A stretch of DNA of 32,438 nt from Flavisolibacter sp. (GTDB taxonomy: Bacteria; Bacteroidota; Bacteroidia; Chitinophagales; Chitinophagaceae). The stretch lies in the NCBI GenBank assembly GCA_028288675.1, contig JAQBNG010000178.1, positions 1 to 32,438 of the forward strand, in the 5' to 3' direction. The notes under the pieces are model-generated. The model saw only the letters and a list, made by a program, of their open reading frames with translations, searched no databases and had not been told where the DNA came from. The translations under genes were made by a program, and so were the position numbers. How positions within the stretch are numbered: position 1 is the stretch's first letter; each line of letters opens with the position of its first letter. Below, piece after piece: positions 15,438 through 24,064 of the stretch.

Positions 15438-16151
15438 ATGCGTAAAACAATGTTTGTAGCGGCCGCGGGTCTATTTATGGCAACTGCGGTAAATGCTCAA
15501 AAAGAAAAAAAAGAAACCATTGAGGGCAATGGGAACGTAGTTACCAAAGAAGTTCCGGTATCTACTTTTGATGCCTTAAAAGCAAGCGGTGTGTATGAAT
15601 TAAATCTATCCCAGGGCGATAAAGAAGGTGTAAAGATTGAAGCCGATGAAAACCTACAGCAATACTTTACTGTTCGCAACGAAGGCAGCAAGCTGGTGAT
15701 AGATATGAAAGAGCTGAACAACAAAAACCTGAAGCTGAAAAGCAAAATGAAAGTGTATGTGACCTTCAAAAAATTAAAGGAAATGAATTTAAACATGGTA
15801 GGCAGTGTTCATACTACGTCTCAATTAAGCTTTGCCGATATAGATATAGAAAACAGCAGCGTTGGTCATGTTGATTTAGACCTCACCGCTACTACATTAA
15901 ATTTAAAAAATAACAGCGTAGGCAAAGTAAAAATATCCGGTAAGGCGCAGGATGCAAAGGTTACTAATAACAGCGTAGGCAACCTTGATGCAGGAACGTT
16001 TGTAGTGCAAACCATGAACATTGACAACTCTGGCGTAGGCAATGCTGAAGTAAATGCCGAGAAAGAATTAAAAGTAAAAGATGGCATGCTGAGCCGCGTT
16101 AAAAACAAGGGTGCAGCGCCTATAAAGAAAAATAATAAGGTCCTGATTTAA
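15438..16151 (+). CDS. Secreted head-GIN domain (DUF2807) protein
   Basis: A 237-residue protein with a signal peptide (KTMFVAAAGLFMATAVNAQ). The GIN domain begins near residue 35 with KEVPVSTFDALKASGVYELNLSQGD, the family's usual opening in which FxxIxxxGxxxVxLxxG is recognised. The middle of the protein contains four short repeats with a 19-20 residue period, each with NSxVG or NNSVG (ending at G143, G162, G181 and G201), consistent with rungs of a right-handed beta-helix. Such proteins are exported, and their role is unproven; annotation as auto-transporter adhesin-like is only a family label. A terminator follows 23 bases after the stop. It is transcribed alone. Confidence 0.87.
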   Translation: MRKTMFVAAAGLFMATAVNAQKEKKETIEGNGNVVTKEVPVSTFDALKASGVYELNLSQGDKEGVKIEADENLQQYFTVRNEGSKLVIDMKELNNKNLKLKSKMKVYVTFKKLKEMNLNMVGSVHTTSQLSFADIDIENSSVGHVDLDLTATTLNLKNNSVGKVKISGKAQDAKVTNNSVGNLDAGTFVVQTMNIDNSGVGNAEVNAEKELKVKDGMLSRVKNKGAAPIKKNNKVLI

Positions 16152-16174
16152 TAATTAATCAGGCTGTAAGCGAT

Positions 16175-16207
16175 GCGGCTTCCTGTGATGGGATGCCGCT
16201 TTTTTAT
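16175..16207 (+). terminator. Rho-independent terminator after GIN gene
   Basis: GCGGC (16175-16179) pairs with GCCGC (16195-16199), with an inner TCC/GGA extension after a T-T mismatch, followed directly by a run of T residues. It lies 23 bases after the stop of the GIN gene. Confidence 0.7.
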
Positions 16208-16401
16208 GCCCACCTTTTATAACCATAGCCAACCGCGTTTTAGCTATTCTTAGTAAAGAGTATACTGAAAAAGATTCGTACCAGCGATGGGTTAATTAAA
16301 TGTACACAGCAATCAAGAAAAAGTACAGTTGCTTAACTTAATAGCTGTCCAATGCTAAATATGGTTGACGATTGAAAAAGTATATACCCGAACGACGATG
16401 C

Positions 16402-16531
16402 CTGAACCAAGATTTATAGGATTTTAAGATTAGAAAGAGAGAGTAATCTTTATTACTCTAAAACATTCGGTCAATGATGAACGGCTGTTTTATTTCCTGT
16501 TAATCCAATTATCCCATGAATCCCGGTTCAG
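16402..16531. repeat. 130-base imperfect inverted repeat with inner hairpin
   Basis: The arm at 16402-16432 (CTGAACC then GATT-AT-GGAT-GATTA blocks) matches the reverse complement of 16501-16531 at 23 of 31 positions by eye. Between them GAGTAAT (16441-16447) pairs exactly with ATTACTC (16452-16458) over a CTTT loop. The right arm runs into the fumarylacetoacetase-family gene: the TGA stop of that gene is part of its CTGAACC end. GATT/GGATT-type arrays like this seem to recur as dispersed intergenic repeats in Bacteroidota, from memory only. The rest of the 16152-16527 gap holds the GIN terminator and otherwise nothing I can name. Confidence 0.6.
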
Positions 16532-17535
16532 ATTTTCTTCTGTTTTAAAATACTCCAGTCTGTTTCTTCAGCAACCATTGTATTACTTAATACTCCTAAC
16601 GATTCTATTTCCATTTCTACTACGTCATCAACATTAAGCCATTGTTCGTTATAGGCAGCGTCGTTCAACTTTCCTGTTCCATTTAATTCTAAAAAACATC
16701 CGGTGCCTACTGTACCACTGCCAATTACATCGCCGGGATAAAGATCAACACCGTACGAAGCCCGTTCAATAATTTCTGCAAACGTCCAGTCCATATCTCC
16801 TAAACTTCCCTCACTCACCTGCACACCGTTTACCTTACATATCATTTTTAAATTCCAGCTCTTACCCGTATGGCCTTCTTTTGCCGCGGTTTCAAACTCT
16901 TCTAATTCATCAAGGGTTACCAACCAGGGACCAATGGTTGTGGCAAAATCTTTTCCTTTTGCAGGACCAAGATTTAAAAGCATTTCCTCCATCTGTAATG
17001 TTCGTGCACTCAGGTCGTTCATGATCATTAACCCTCCAATGTATTCATCGGCTTCTTCTGCTTTGATGTTGCGCCCATGCTTGCAAATTACTATTGCAGC
17101 TTCCAGTTCAAAATCGAGTTTTTCAAAGTGGTCGGGCATGCAAGCGATATCGCCAGGGCCTTTGATGCTATGATGATTTGTAAAATAAAAAATGGGATAC
17201 TGATCAAACTCCGGTATCATATCAACCTTACGGTTTCTTCTGGCAGATGCTACGTGCTGGCGAAAGGCATACCCATCGCGGCAAGAGGTGGGGAAAGGAA
17301 CCGGTGCTAACAACTGCACACTATCAACCGGAATACCTTTGCCTCGTGCAATCTTTTCTTCTTCTATCATTAGCACACCTTCCTGCGCAACCGGAAAAGA
17401 TTCTTCCCAGTAGTTTAAGAACATACCCATCGTGTTGGGTAAATCGGGGTGAAGATTTTCCATATCGTACAACAATCCATTTACTAAAACAGCAAGTTGG
17501 TCGTGCTCTTCTTTAAGGTAAGAAACCAGTTTCAT
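16528..17535 (-). CDS. Fumarylacetoacetate hydrolase (FAH) family protein
   Basis: A 335-residue FAH-superfamily enzyme. The family's metal-binding residues are visible: E143 and E145 in LDFELEAAIVI and D174 in IMNDLSAR, with DGYAFRQHV near 87-95 where the catalytic histidine lies, and GKDFATTIGPW (about 194-204). The C-terminal SGTVGTGC loop is also typical. These enzymes cleave or rearrange beta-diketones and related acids; true fumarylacetoacetase acts last in tyrosine breakdown. The pattern of the first 80 residues fits the bacterial FAH group used in aromatic degradation, but the substrate cannot be fixed. A candidate -7 element TACATTTG lies 20 bases upstream. The stop codon is inside an inverted repeat, so the C-terminus may have been altered by insertion of that repeat. 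Confidence 0.88.
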   Translation of the reverse strand: MKLVSYLKEEHDQLAVLVNGLLYDMENLHPDLPNTMGMFLNYWEESFPVAQEGVLMIEEEKIARGKGIPVDSVQLLAPVPFPTSCRDGYAFRQHVASARRNRKVDMIPEFDQYPIFYFTNHHSIKGPGDIACMPDHFEKLDFELEAAIVICKHGRNIKAEEADEYIGGLMIMNDLSARTLQMEEMLLNLGPAKGKDFATTIGPWLVTLDELEEFETAAKEGHTGKSWNLKMICKVNGVQVSEGSLGDMDWTFAEIIERASYGVDLYPGDVIGSGTVGTGCFLELNGTGKLNDAAYNEQWLNVDDVVEMEIESLGVLSNTMVAEETDWSILKQKKI

Positions 17536-17555
17536 GGTTGAATGATTTTAGGCAG

Positions 17556-17563
17556 CAAATGTA
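17556..17563 (-). promoter_or_regulatory. -7 element of FAH-family gene promoter
   Basis: Minus strand TACATTTG, an exact TAnnTTTG match 20 bases before the start codon. No TTTG at the expected -33 spacing is obvious, so the match is partial. Confidence 0.35.
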
Positions 17564-17769
17564 ACTGATATGCGGATGTGTAGATGTGCACCTTGTAGCA
17601 ACCTGCCATGGGAGATTCTACCTACATATATGTAACCTGTTTCACCAAAAAATAAATGATATGTGGGAGAAGCTGAAGGCGGTGATAAACTAAGTGAGAT
17701 GTCAGAGATGATATGGTTCACGTTGAAATAGAAGTCTGCCCGTCCATGTCTGGCGTTTCACATCTTACT

Positions 17770-18987
17770 TCATGACAACACTTCCTGGCAGGCTAACACT
17801 TTCTTTATCGCTGCTGCCATCTTCTCTCCTTTTCCTTTCACCTGCTGTTCTGTCCAAAGTAAACTAATTGAAGTAGAAACACAACGGCTCATGACTGCAT
17901 CTGAAGCAGAAAAATCCTGGGTGGCAAGACGAAGCAAACCTTCACGTTGCGCATCAAACAAAGGATATAAAGTAGATGCCTTTTTTAAGTGATCCCACTT
18001 GCGGATGTAATGCCAGTTATTATCGAACCAGTAAAAGCTACCCGCCATAATTCCCTGTTCTTTCATTTCGGCAACGGCAGCTTTTGTCAAGGCTTCTGTA
18101 GGTAAAAACCAGCTTAGGAAAGTGCAGCTATCACCGGTAGGATCGGGTACTTTTCTAAACGAGATTTGCGGTATAGTAGAAAGAATATCCTTTAAAGCTG
18201 TCTGATTCTTTTTTTGAATAGCCAGGAATTCATCCAGCCTTTTTACCTGCGCCAAACCTACAGCCGCATGAAGTTCTGAAATACGAAAGTTATATCCTAA
18301 GAACGGGTGCAGGTCAGCACCGCGGTCAACCCCTTTATGGTCGTGGCCATGATCGGTGAAGGCATCACTTTTTATATAAACTTCTTCGCTGTTCGTCATC
18401 ACTACGCCGCCTTCGCCACAGGTCATTGTCTTTACATAATCAAAAGAGAACGTTCCTGCATCGCCAATAGTTCCTAACGCTTTTCCTTTATACGTACCAC
18501 CAATACTTTGACAGGCATCCTCTAACAGCAGTAAATTATGTTCTTTACAAATAGACTTTAATGCATCCATGTCGGCCATGCTGCCGCACATGTGTACGGG
18601 CATTATGCATTTTGTTTTGCCTGTTATTGCGGCACGAACAGCATCCGGGTTTAGCGTAAGTGTTTCATCCACATCAACCAAAACCGGCACGGCCCCTGTA
18701 CTTAATACGGCTTCAAACGATGCAACAAAAGTGAACGAAGGCATAATCACTTCATCACCGGCGCCAATACCTAAAGCGGCCATTGCTGTAGTTAAAGCAG
18801 CCGTACCACTCGATAAGAGTTGTGCATGTTTAGAACCAAAATGTTTACAAATGGCTTCCTCTAATTCTTTCGCTTTCCAATGCCCATTACGGGCTCCATC
18901 AAAACCATAGCGCATCAGCACACCGCTTTCCACTACATCCATCAGTTCTTTACGTTCAGCATCGCTCCACAATTCAAATCCAGGCAT
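17770..18987 (-). CDS. kdnA: DegT/DnrJ/EryC1-family aminotransferase, likely KdnA
   Basis: A 405-residue fold type I PLP enzyme. PLP-binding features are an SSGTAALTTAM loop at 59-69, D157 in LLLLEDACQS, and the Schiff-base lysine K186 in TFSFDYVKTMTCGEGG. The start MPGFELWSDAERKELMDVVESG and the VLMRYGFDGARNGHWKAKELE block resemble KdnA of Shewanella, the enzyme that transaminates 8-oxo-Kdo with glutamate to 8-amino-3,8-dideoxy-Kdo (Kdo8N). The TFSFDYVKTMTCGEGG form differs from the common sugar aminotransferases (SFYPTKNL type) and matches that subgroup as I remember it. A KdnB-like oxidase is encoded 5 kb away on the same strand. Subgroup assignment rests on memory of the family; DegT membership is certain. 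Confidence 0.8.
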   Translation of the reverse strand: MPGFELWSDAERKELMDVVESGVLMRYGFDGARNGHWKAKELEEAICKHFGSKHAQLLSSGTAALTTAMAALGIGAGDEVIMPSFTFVASFEAVLSTGAVPVLVDVDETLTLNPDAVRAAITGKTKCIMPVHMCGSMADMDALKSICKEHNLLLLEDACQSIGGTYKGKALGTIGDAGTFSFDYVKTMTCGEGGVVMTNSEEVYIKSDAFTDHGHDHKGVDRGADLHPFLGYNFRISELHAAVGLAQVKRLDEFLAIQKKNQTALKDILSTIPQISFRKVPDPTGDSCTFLSWFLPTEALTKAAVAEMKEQGIMAGSFYWFDNNWHYIRKWDHLKKASTLYPLFDAQREGLLRLATQDFSASDAVMSRCVSTSISLLWTEQQVKGKGEKMAAAIKKVLACQEVLS

Positions 18988-19027
18988 AACAAAGAATTAA
19001 TAATTAATAATGAGTAATTAAGAGCGC

Positions 19028-19059
19028 CAAAGTTAGGAAGAGAAGGAGTTGGACACAAC
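19028..19059 (-). promoter_or_regulatory. Promoter of the DegT/KdnA-like gene
   Basis: Minus strand GTTG (19056-19059; three of four bases match TTTG), a spacer of 20 bases, then TAACTTTG (19028-19035), an exact -7 match. The -7 element is 40 bases before the ATG, leaving an AT-rich leader of about 35 bases. Confidence 0.45.
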
Positions 19060-19096
19060 CGTCCTGACTCCTGTATTCTGACTCCCGATTCCTCCT

Positions 19097-20194
19097 TCAA
19101 AACCAGCCTCTTTTTTTAAACATAAACAGCATCCATACCGGGATAAAAAGCATAATACCTACGGCTACAAAAAATCCTAATTCATTATGCAGCAGGGGTA
19201 TCTTATCGAAGTTCATTCCAAAGATGCCACCGATAACTGTAGCCGGCGCCATCAGGCAGGTAACAATAGCCATCACTTTCATTACCTCGTTCATACGCAG
19301 GTTTACATTATTTATATAGAGGTCCTGCATGCTAAGCATAATATCGCGGTAGTTTTCGCAGAGGTCGTAGGCTTGTACAATATGGTCATACACGTCTTTA
19401 AAATACTTGGTGGTGCGTTCTTCAAGCAGCTCGCTTTCTGTACGGGTAATATTTGAGATCATATCACGTACGGGTGAGATGTTTCGTTTTAAAATAATAA
19501 GTTCTTTACGCAGTTGCGTAATGCTAGCCAATGATAATGTAGTGGAGGCGCGGATCACTTCTTCTTCTACCGTTTCTATCCTGTCGCCCAAGCCTTCCAT
19601 TACTAAAAAATAATTATCTACAATTAAATCAAGCATGGAATAACACAGGTAATCCGCACCACGCTGGCGATGTTTGCTGTTGTGCCTTCGCAACCTTTCC
19701 CTGATTGGATTAAACACATCCCGTTCCGGATCTTCCTGGAAGGTGATGACAAAATTTTTACCCAGCACAATAGAGATCTGTTCCGTTTCTACACAAGCAT
19801 GATTGCGGTTATAATACAGCATGTTCAGCAGGCAATAAAAGATACCATCCACCTCATCCACTTTCGGCCGCTGGCCCACACTTAAAATATCCTCGGTAAG
19901 TAAGGGATGAATACCAAAATGCGCCGACAAACTTTCTACATCGGCTTTAATCAGGCCATCAATATTTATCCAGCTAATATGCTCATTGGTTAAGTAATGA
20001 AAACTTTCTTCTGCAGTTTTTAATTTATCCTCGGAAAGTTCATTTTCGTTATAGTCGTAAATGGTGATAACACTTTCCTTCACATCTTGCCGGTGTGTTT
20101 GCACCGTAGGATTTACACTCACAATTTTTTTTGTGCGCTGTGTGCCAAACAGTGAAGCGGGAACTAGGTGACGCAGGTAATTTTTTGCCTTCAC
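19097..20194 (-). CDS. corA: CorA-type magnesium/cobalt transporter
   Basis: A 365-residue divalent cation channel. The large N-terminal cytoplasmic domain (about 1-300) ends in the long helix that lines the funnel. Two membrane helices follow at about 306-325 and 340-359, separated by the family-defining GMNF loop (326-329, in IGGIFGMNF), which selects hydrated Mg2+ at the pore mouth. The C-terminus is short and basic (KKRGWF), as in CorA proteins of this class. It is expected to be a homopentamer in the inner membrane. The gene lies between the aminotransferase and a secreted-protein gene, with no operon partner implied. Confidence 0.96.
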   Translation of the reverse strand: MKAKNYLRHLVPASLFGTQRTKKIVSVNPTVQTHRQDVKESVITIYDYNENELSEDKLKTAEESFHYLTNEHISWINIDGLIKADVESLSAHFGIHPLLTEDILSVGQRPKVDEVDGIFYCLLNMLYYNRNHACVETEQISIVLGKNFVITFQEDPERDVFNPIRERLRRHNSKHRQRGADYLCYSMLDLIVDNYFLVMEGLGDRIETVEEEVIRASTTLSLASITQLRKELIILKRNISPVRDMISNITRTESELLEERTTKYFKDVYDHIVQAYDLCENYRDIMLSMQDLYINNVNLRMNEVMKVMAIVTCLMAPATVIGGIFGMNFDKIPLLHNELGFFVAVGIMLFIPVWMLFMFKKRGWF

Positions 20195-20278
20195 GTAAAG
20201 GGGATTTTAGAGTATGGTAATTATTGTGCCCTGCTATTAAAATAAGGAAAGGCAGGAGATGTAAAGTGTGGTCACTTG

Positions 20279-20986
20279 TTATTCTAATAAACTATTATAA
20301 TAAGTAACTAAAGCAACAAGTTGTTCGCTGTTAGATGCTTTTTGAGCATCTAACTTTTTTAAATAAACTTCCAATTCGGCTTTTTTATCAGATAAAATAA
20401 GAGGAACATCTTTAGGTTTTTTTACCCGCACTAAATTGGATTTGTATAAGATATAAAATTCTTCCAGGGTGACTATTGTTTGTTCCGTTGTTGCAGAATT
20501 AAAGGGCCTGTTCTCCCTCAGCTGTTTTATAAAATACTGGTATAAACCGGCGGCTCCGGAAGCAGCTTGCAGGTACCAGCCTTTTTTTACAGAGGGATAA
20601 TTGAATCCGTATGTTGTGTTTACAAAATGATAGCTTTTACCCGTTAGAGTATCGGTTAGTGTAATGTCCTTTAATGGCAAACCAACAATCATTTCTTTTT
20701 CAGCCACATCTAAAAAATGAACTTCATTATCCATTATGTCAAGCTTTACAATACCGCTCTTAAACAGAATGCCGGCTGCGGAGGTAGCAGCGCCTTTCAT
20801 CCATTGATCTTTAAAGTAAGGAGAGCCGGAGACAAGCCGTACAAATTTTACATTTACGTAAGGCTCGCCACCTACGGCGTAAAACAGGTTACCTGCTGTG
20901 CCACTGGTCTTATCCACATCAACAACTTTTTGCGATGAAGAAATAAGCGATAGAAGGCAACAGGCAATACATAGATAAAGTTTCAT
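20279..20986 (-). CDS. Secreted protein of unknown function
   Basis: Starting at the ATG at 20986 yields 235 residues with a compact signal peptide (KLYLCIACCLLSLISSSQ); the frame extends to 21064, but the extra 26 residues are not signal-like at the N-terminus. The mature protein opens VVDVDKTSGTAGNLFYAVGGEPYVNVKFVRLVSG, and a later SGIVKLDIMDNEVHFLDVAEKEMIV block is beta-rich. The last 60 residues include a Lys/Glu-rich helix (KPKDVPLILSDKKAELEVY). I do not recognise a family. Layout suggests a soluble periplasmic or surface protein. It is encoded alone between corA and the divergent beta-barrel gene. Confidence 0.65.
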   Translation of the reverse strand: MKLYLCIACCLLSLISSSQKVVDVDKTSGTAGNLFYAVGGEPYVNVKFVRLVSGSPYFKDQWMKGAATSAAGILFKSGIVKLDIMDNEVHFLDVAEKEMIVGLPLKDITLTDTLTGKSYHFVNTTYGFNYPSVKKGWYLQAASGAAGLYQYFIKQLRENRPFNSATTEQTIVTLEEFYILYKSNLVRVKKPKDVPLILSDKKAELEVYLKKLDAQKASNSEQLVALVTYYNSLLE

Positions 20987-21191
20987 AATCACCGGTTTTA
21001 TGTTGAGAAGTAAATTTTTTGTAATAGCAGGGAAGAATAAAGATATTATTTCACAAGCATTCAACTTTTACTTACCACTCATAATCTAAAACAACAATTC
21101 ATGTTATAAAAGCTTCAGTTCATCCCAATGCATATTTTAAACTTCTTGCAGGCCTATTATTTTGCATCCATAAAATTTAAAACTAACATTT

Positions 21192-21716
21192 ATGAAAAAG
21201 TTCCTTTTAGCGTTTTCGATTATTGCAACTTCATTTGTTGCGGGTGCACAAACCGGAAAGAACCAACTTGGTATTGGTGCTGAAGTTGGTGTTTCAACTG
21301 CAAGCGGTGGCGGCACTGCTTTTGGCGGTACTGCTAAGTACATGCATGGCGTTGGAACTGCCGGACAGGTTACATTAACTACTGGTTATTTATTTGATTC
21401 TGAAAAAGAAGACGGAATGAAAGCAACTGCTTCTGCCATCCCGGTGCTTCTTGGCTACCGCCATTATTTCGGAGGCCTTTATGTAGAGCCGCAAGCTGGC
21501 TATATCTCCAGTAGAATTAAAGTAAAAGACGAACAGGGCGATGAGCTTTTAAGTGCTACCGATGGTGCTTTTGGTTATGCCATTGGTGGTGGTTATGCAA
21601 TGGCTAACGGTCTTGACCTTGGTGTAAGCTTTAGAAACACTGCACAGAAAGGTGCTTCTGGTGGCATCATATTTCGTGTTGGCTACAACTTTTCTTTAGG
21701 TGGTTCTTCCAAATAA
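21192..21716 (+). CDS. Small outer-membrane beta-barrel protein
   Basis: A 174-residue protein with a standard signal peptide (KKFLLAFSIIATSFVAGAQ). The mature chain starts KNQLGIGAEVGVSTASGGG and is built of alternating hydrophobic and polar strands: VTLTTGYLF, AIPVLLGYRHYF, GLYVEPQAGYIS, GYAIGGGYAM, LDLGVSFRN and IIFRVGYNFSL. This is an eight-stranded outer-membrane barrel of the OmpW/PorT-like kind. The loops are glycine-rich and short. Function unknown; such proteins are common in Bacteroidota. A strong terminator follows, so the gene is its own unit. Confidence 0.82.
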   Translation: MKKFLLAFSIIATSFVAGAQTGKNQLGIGAEVGVSTASGGGTAFGGTAKYMHGVGTAGQVTLTTGYLFDSEKEDGMKATASAIPVLLGYRHYFGGLYVEPQAGYISSRIKVKDEQGDELLSATDGAFGYAIGGGYAMANGLDLGVSFRNTAQKGASGGIIFRVGYNFSLGGSSK

Positions 21717-21737
21717 GAATGCCTTACCTTTTGTAAA

Positions 21738-21767
21738 AACCCTTTCAAAACATGAGAGGGTTTTTTT
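21738..21767 (+). terminator. Rho-independent terminator after beta-barrel gene
   Basis: AACCCTTTC (from 21738) pairs with GAGAGGGTT (one G-U wobble) over an AAAACAT loop, followed by a run of T residues. It begins 22 bases after the beta-barrel stop codon. Confidence 0.8.
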
Positions 21768-21969
21768 ATTAGAAAACAATCTGCGCCTATAACAACAATT
21801 TTAAATCGGGTTTCCCCCAAGGTAAAAGTGCAGCCTTGTACGTATTTATCCTATGCATATCTTATGACTATTACTTGTAATAAAGTAGGGCAGTTGTACA
21901 CTTGCCGCAGCTATACCGAAGCTGTACTTTTATCGGTGCAAATGTATCTCCAAATCTTAAATCCACCCT

Positions 21970-23160
21970 ATGAAGAAACTTTACAAAACTGTTGTTATCC
22001 CGGCAATTTTTATTGTCCTTATCCTGTATTCTGAAACCGGATTTGCGCAGTGCCCCAACGGCCAGCCGAGCGGCGGTATTGCTTTCGATACCACAGTCAG
22101 TTTTCCCGTTGGCGTTATTCACCAGCAAATAAAATTTCCAAAGTTTAATCCGCAAAATGGAATGCTGTCATGTGTAAAGCTGATCATCACCATGACAGGA
22201 ATAATTGACCTCACTACTTTTCAGAACTATGCTGCTTCTCCGCAGACGGCCAATTTTACCTACATACGAAAAGATACCATGCGGGGCCCCGGCTTATCGC
22301 CATGGATGACGAACAATTTTTCCGGCAATTATGGCCCATATAATTTAGGGCCATTTGATGGAACAGGTAACGGAGGAGCTGATTTCTATTCCAGTACTGC
22401 TGATACCATCATCCAACAGGAAATGCTTATTAACCTTAGCGACTCTGCCTCGATCTCGCAATTTTATGGAACCGACAGTGCGGTTTATGACTATAACATT
22501 GGTGCAGTTACCACGTTTACCGGTGGAGGAAGTATTGGCAACACCATTCTTACTTCGGCATTGGTAAATTTTCGTTTTGAATATTGCACTTGTCCTATCT
22601 CTGCCCTGCCAGTCGGCCTTAAAAATTTTACCGTTGCCAAACGAAGCGCCTCAGCAGCGCTATTGCAATGGCAGGCAGAAGCAGGTACCGATAACTATAC
22701 TTACGAAATAGAGGTTAGCCGTGATGGCAAATCTTTTTCAAGAACAGCCGTTCTAAACAAGGTGGTAAACACAACAAATCCATCTTACCAATATGGATAT
22801 TCTATTAAGGCTAATGACTACGGCCGCTATTATTTTAGGGTAAAACAACGCTGGCTGGATGGTTATTATAAGTATTCAGAAGTTAAACCAGTTGATTTTA
22901 CCAACCCGCTTTTTTCAACCATCAGCCTTTATCCAAATCCATCATCAGGACAAGTGGGGATAAAGTTTGTTAGTGTAAAGGGTGGTAAGTTTTTAGTACA
23001 GGTTTCTAATGCTACCGGACAGGTAGTGGTAACTAAAGAATTAATGGTGGCTGAAACCGACTATAAAACCGTAGCCACTTTAGTTACCGGTATGTATTAC
23101 ATTAAGATAACCGACGTTGCTACCGGGGCGTTTTGTATAAATCAAATGGTAGTTAAATAG
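21970..23160 (+). CDS. T9SS type A sorting domain protein (secreted cargo)
   Basis: A 396-residue exported protein. Residues 1-27 are a signal peptide ending in GFAQ. The middle part (about 28-220) contains Thr/Gly/Asn-rich beta sequence, with no domain I recognise. A fibronectin-like stretch (ALLQWQAEAGTDNYTYEIEVSRDGKSF, about 232-258) is followed by the C-terminal sorting domain (about 318-396) that opens with LYPNPSSGQ and ends in MYYIKITD and MVVK. This signal sends the protein through the type IX secretion system to the cell surface or medium. The fibronectin-like linker just before it is a common arrangement. The enzymatic or adhesive role is unclear. A very strong terminator follows. 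Confidence 0.85.
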   Translation: MKKLYKTVVIPAIFIVLILYSETGFAQCPNGQPSGGIAFDTTVSFPVGVIHQQIKFPKFNPQNGMLSCVKLIITMTGIIDLTTFQNYAASPQTANFTYIRKDTMRGPGLSPWMTNNFSGNYGPYNLGPFDGTGNGGADFYSSTADTIIQQEMLINLSDSASISQFYGTDSAVYDYNIGAVTTFTGGGSIGNTILTSALVNFRFEYCTCPISALPVGLKNFTVAKRSASAALLQWQAEAGTDNYTYEIEVSRDGKSFSRTAVLNKVVNTTNPSYQYGYSIKANDYGRYYFRVKQRWLDGYYKYSEVKPVDFTNPLFSTISLYPNPSSGQVGIKFVSVKGGKFLVQVSNATGQVVVTKELMVAETDYKTVATLVTGMYYIKITDVATGAFCINQMVVK

Positions 23161-23191
23161 CTTTCTCACAAAGCAGATAGTTTTAGTAAAT

Positions 23192-23224
23192 AAGAATGTC
23201 CCGCATAAGCGGGACATTCTTTTT
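23192..23224 (+). terminator. Strong 13-base-pair rho-independent terminator
   Basis: AAGAATGTCCCGC (23192-23204) pairs perfectly with GCGGGACATTCTT (23209-23221) over an ATAA loop, followed by T residues. It follows the T9SS cargo gene by 31 bases; the A-rich 5' arm means it could act in both directions. Confidence 0.88.
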
Positions 23225-23295
23225 GCAGGCGGAACAATAAAAACTATTGCTTTATATTAGAAGGGCTTTTGCTAGGGTTTAGAAAATATTATACA

Positions 23296-23994
23296 ATGAG
23301 TATTTATAAAACAGGTTTACTGATCAAGGGTTCTCTCCTTCTTGTATTTACTTTTTGCACCATTAATGTATTCGCGCAACAAAAAGGAAGTATTGGCAAA
23401 AGTGTGTATAAACTGAATTCCGACGGCCTTTCTATTCAAATGCCCGATACAATTTTTAAACAATTGGGTATTCCGGCTGAAAATGTAAAGCTGCCATTAG
23501 GAACAATCTTTTACCGAAACTATTATTTTAATGGCTTGTCAAGAACCGATATAAGCTTTGAGGTTAATGATGGCATTCGTGGCTCAATTCAGGCTTCCCC
23601 TGTCTCCTTTTTTTCAAGGCAAAAAGATTCTGCTTTTTATCAGGTTGAAGAAGGGAAAGCCATCGAAACCTATAAGTGCTTTTCGCCTGCGTTAACTAAG
23701 GCAAACGTGACAACTAGTATAAATAGCTACCAGTGTGAAAAATATGATTATACAGGACAAGACAGTTCAAAAGTTACTGTATGGTTTTGCAATAAACTGC
23801 CTTATTGGGTGAGCCCCGGAGTATATTATAAAACCTTAGGTGGTATTGTTAGAATTGACTACACCTATCAAAATAAAAATTGGAGTCTTGATTTGCTGAG
23901 TTTTGAGAAAACAAATGAAAAAATTGATTTTAATGAAACGATATTGAAACCACCAGGAGCAAATAAGGTCCATCCTATGTTTAAGACAATATAA
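23296..23994 (+). CDS. Secreted protein of unknown function
   Basis: From the ATG at 23296 the product is 232 residues with a signal peptide (SIYKTGLLIKGSLLLVFTFCTINVFAQ). A TTG could extend the frame to 23269, but it would push the signal inward. The mature chain has beta-strand patterns (LPLGTIFYRNYYFNGLSRTDISFEV near the middle, then NKLPYWVSPGVYYKTLGGIVRIDYTY). The later part, VWFCNKLPYWVSPGV, recalls the GLPGLI group in which a Pro-Gly turn follows a short hydrophobic stretch, but the GLPGLI motif itself is missing, so I leave it unassigned. It is probably exported to the periplasm or outer membrane. Confidence 0.62.
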   Translation: MSIYKTGLLIKGSLLLVFTFCTINVFAQQKGSIGKSVYKLNSDGLSIQMPDTIFKQLGIPAENVKLPLGTIFYRNYYFNGLSRTDISFEVNDGIRGSIQASPVSFFSRQKDSAFYQVEEGKAIETYKCFSPALTKANVTTSINSYQCEKYDYTGQDSSKVTVWFCNKLPYWVSPGVYYKTLGGIVRIDYTYQNKNWSLDLLSFEKTNEKIDFNETILKPPGANKVHPMFKTI

Positions 23995-24064
23995 AAGATG
24001 AAACTTACCAGGTTACATCAGTCTTGCGGCTATATGTGAAATCAAACTAATTTGTAAAAGCATC

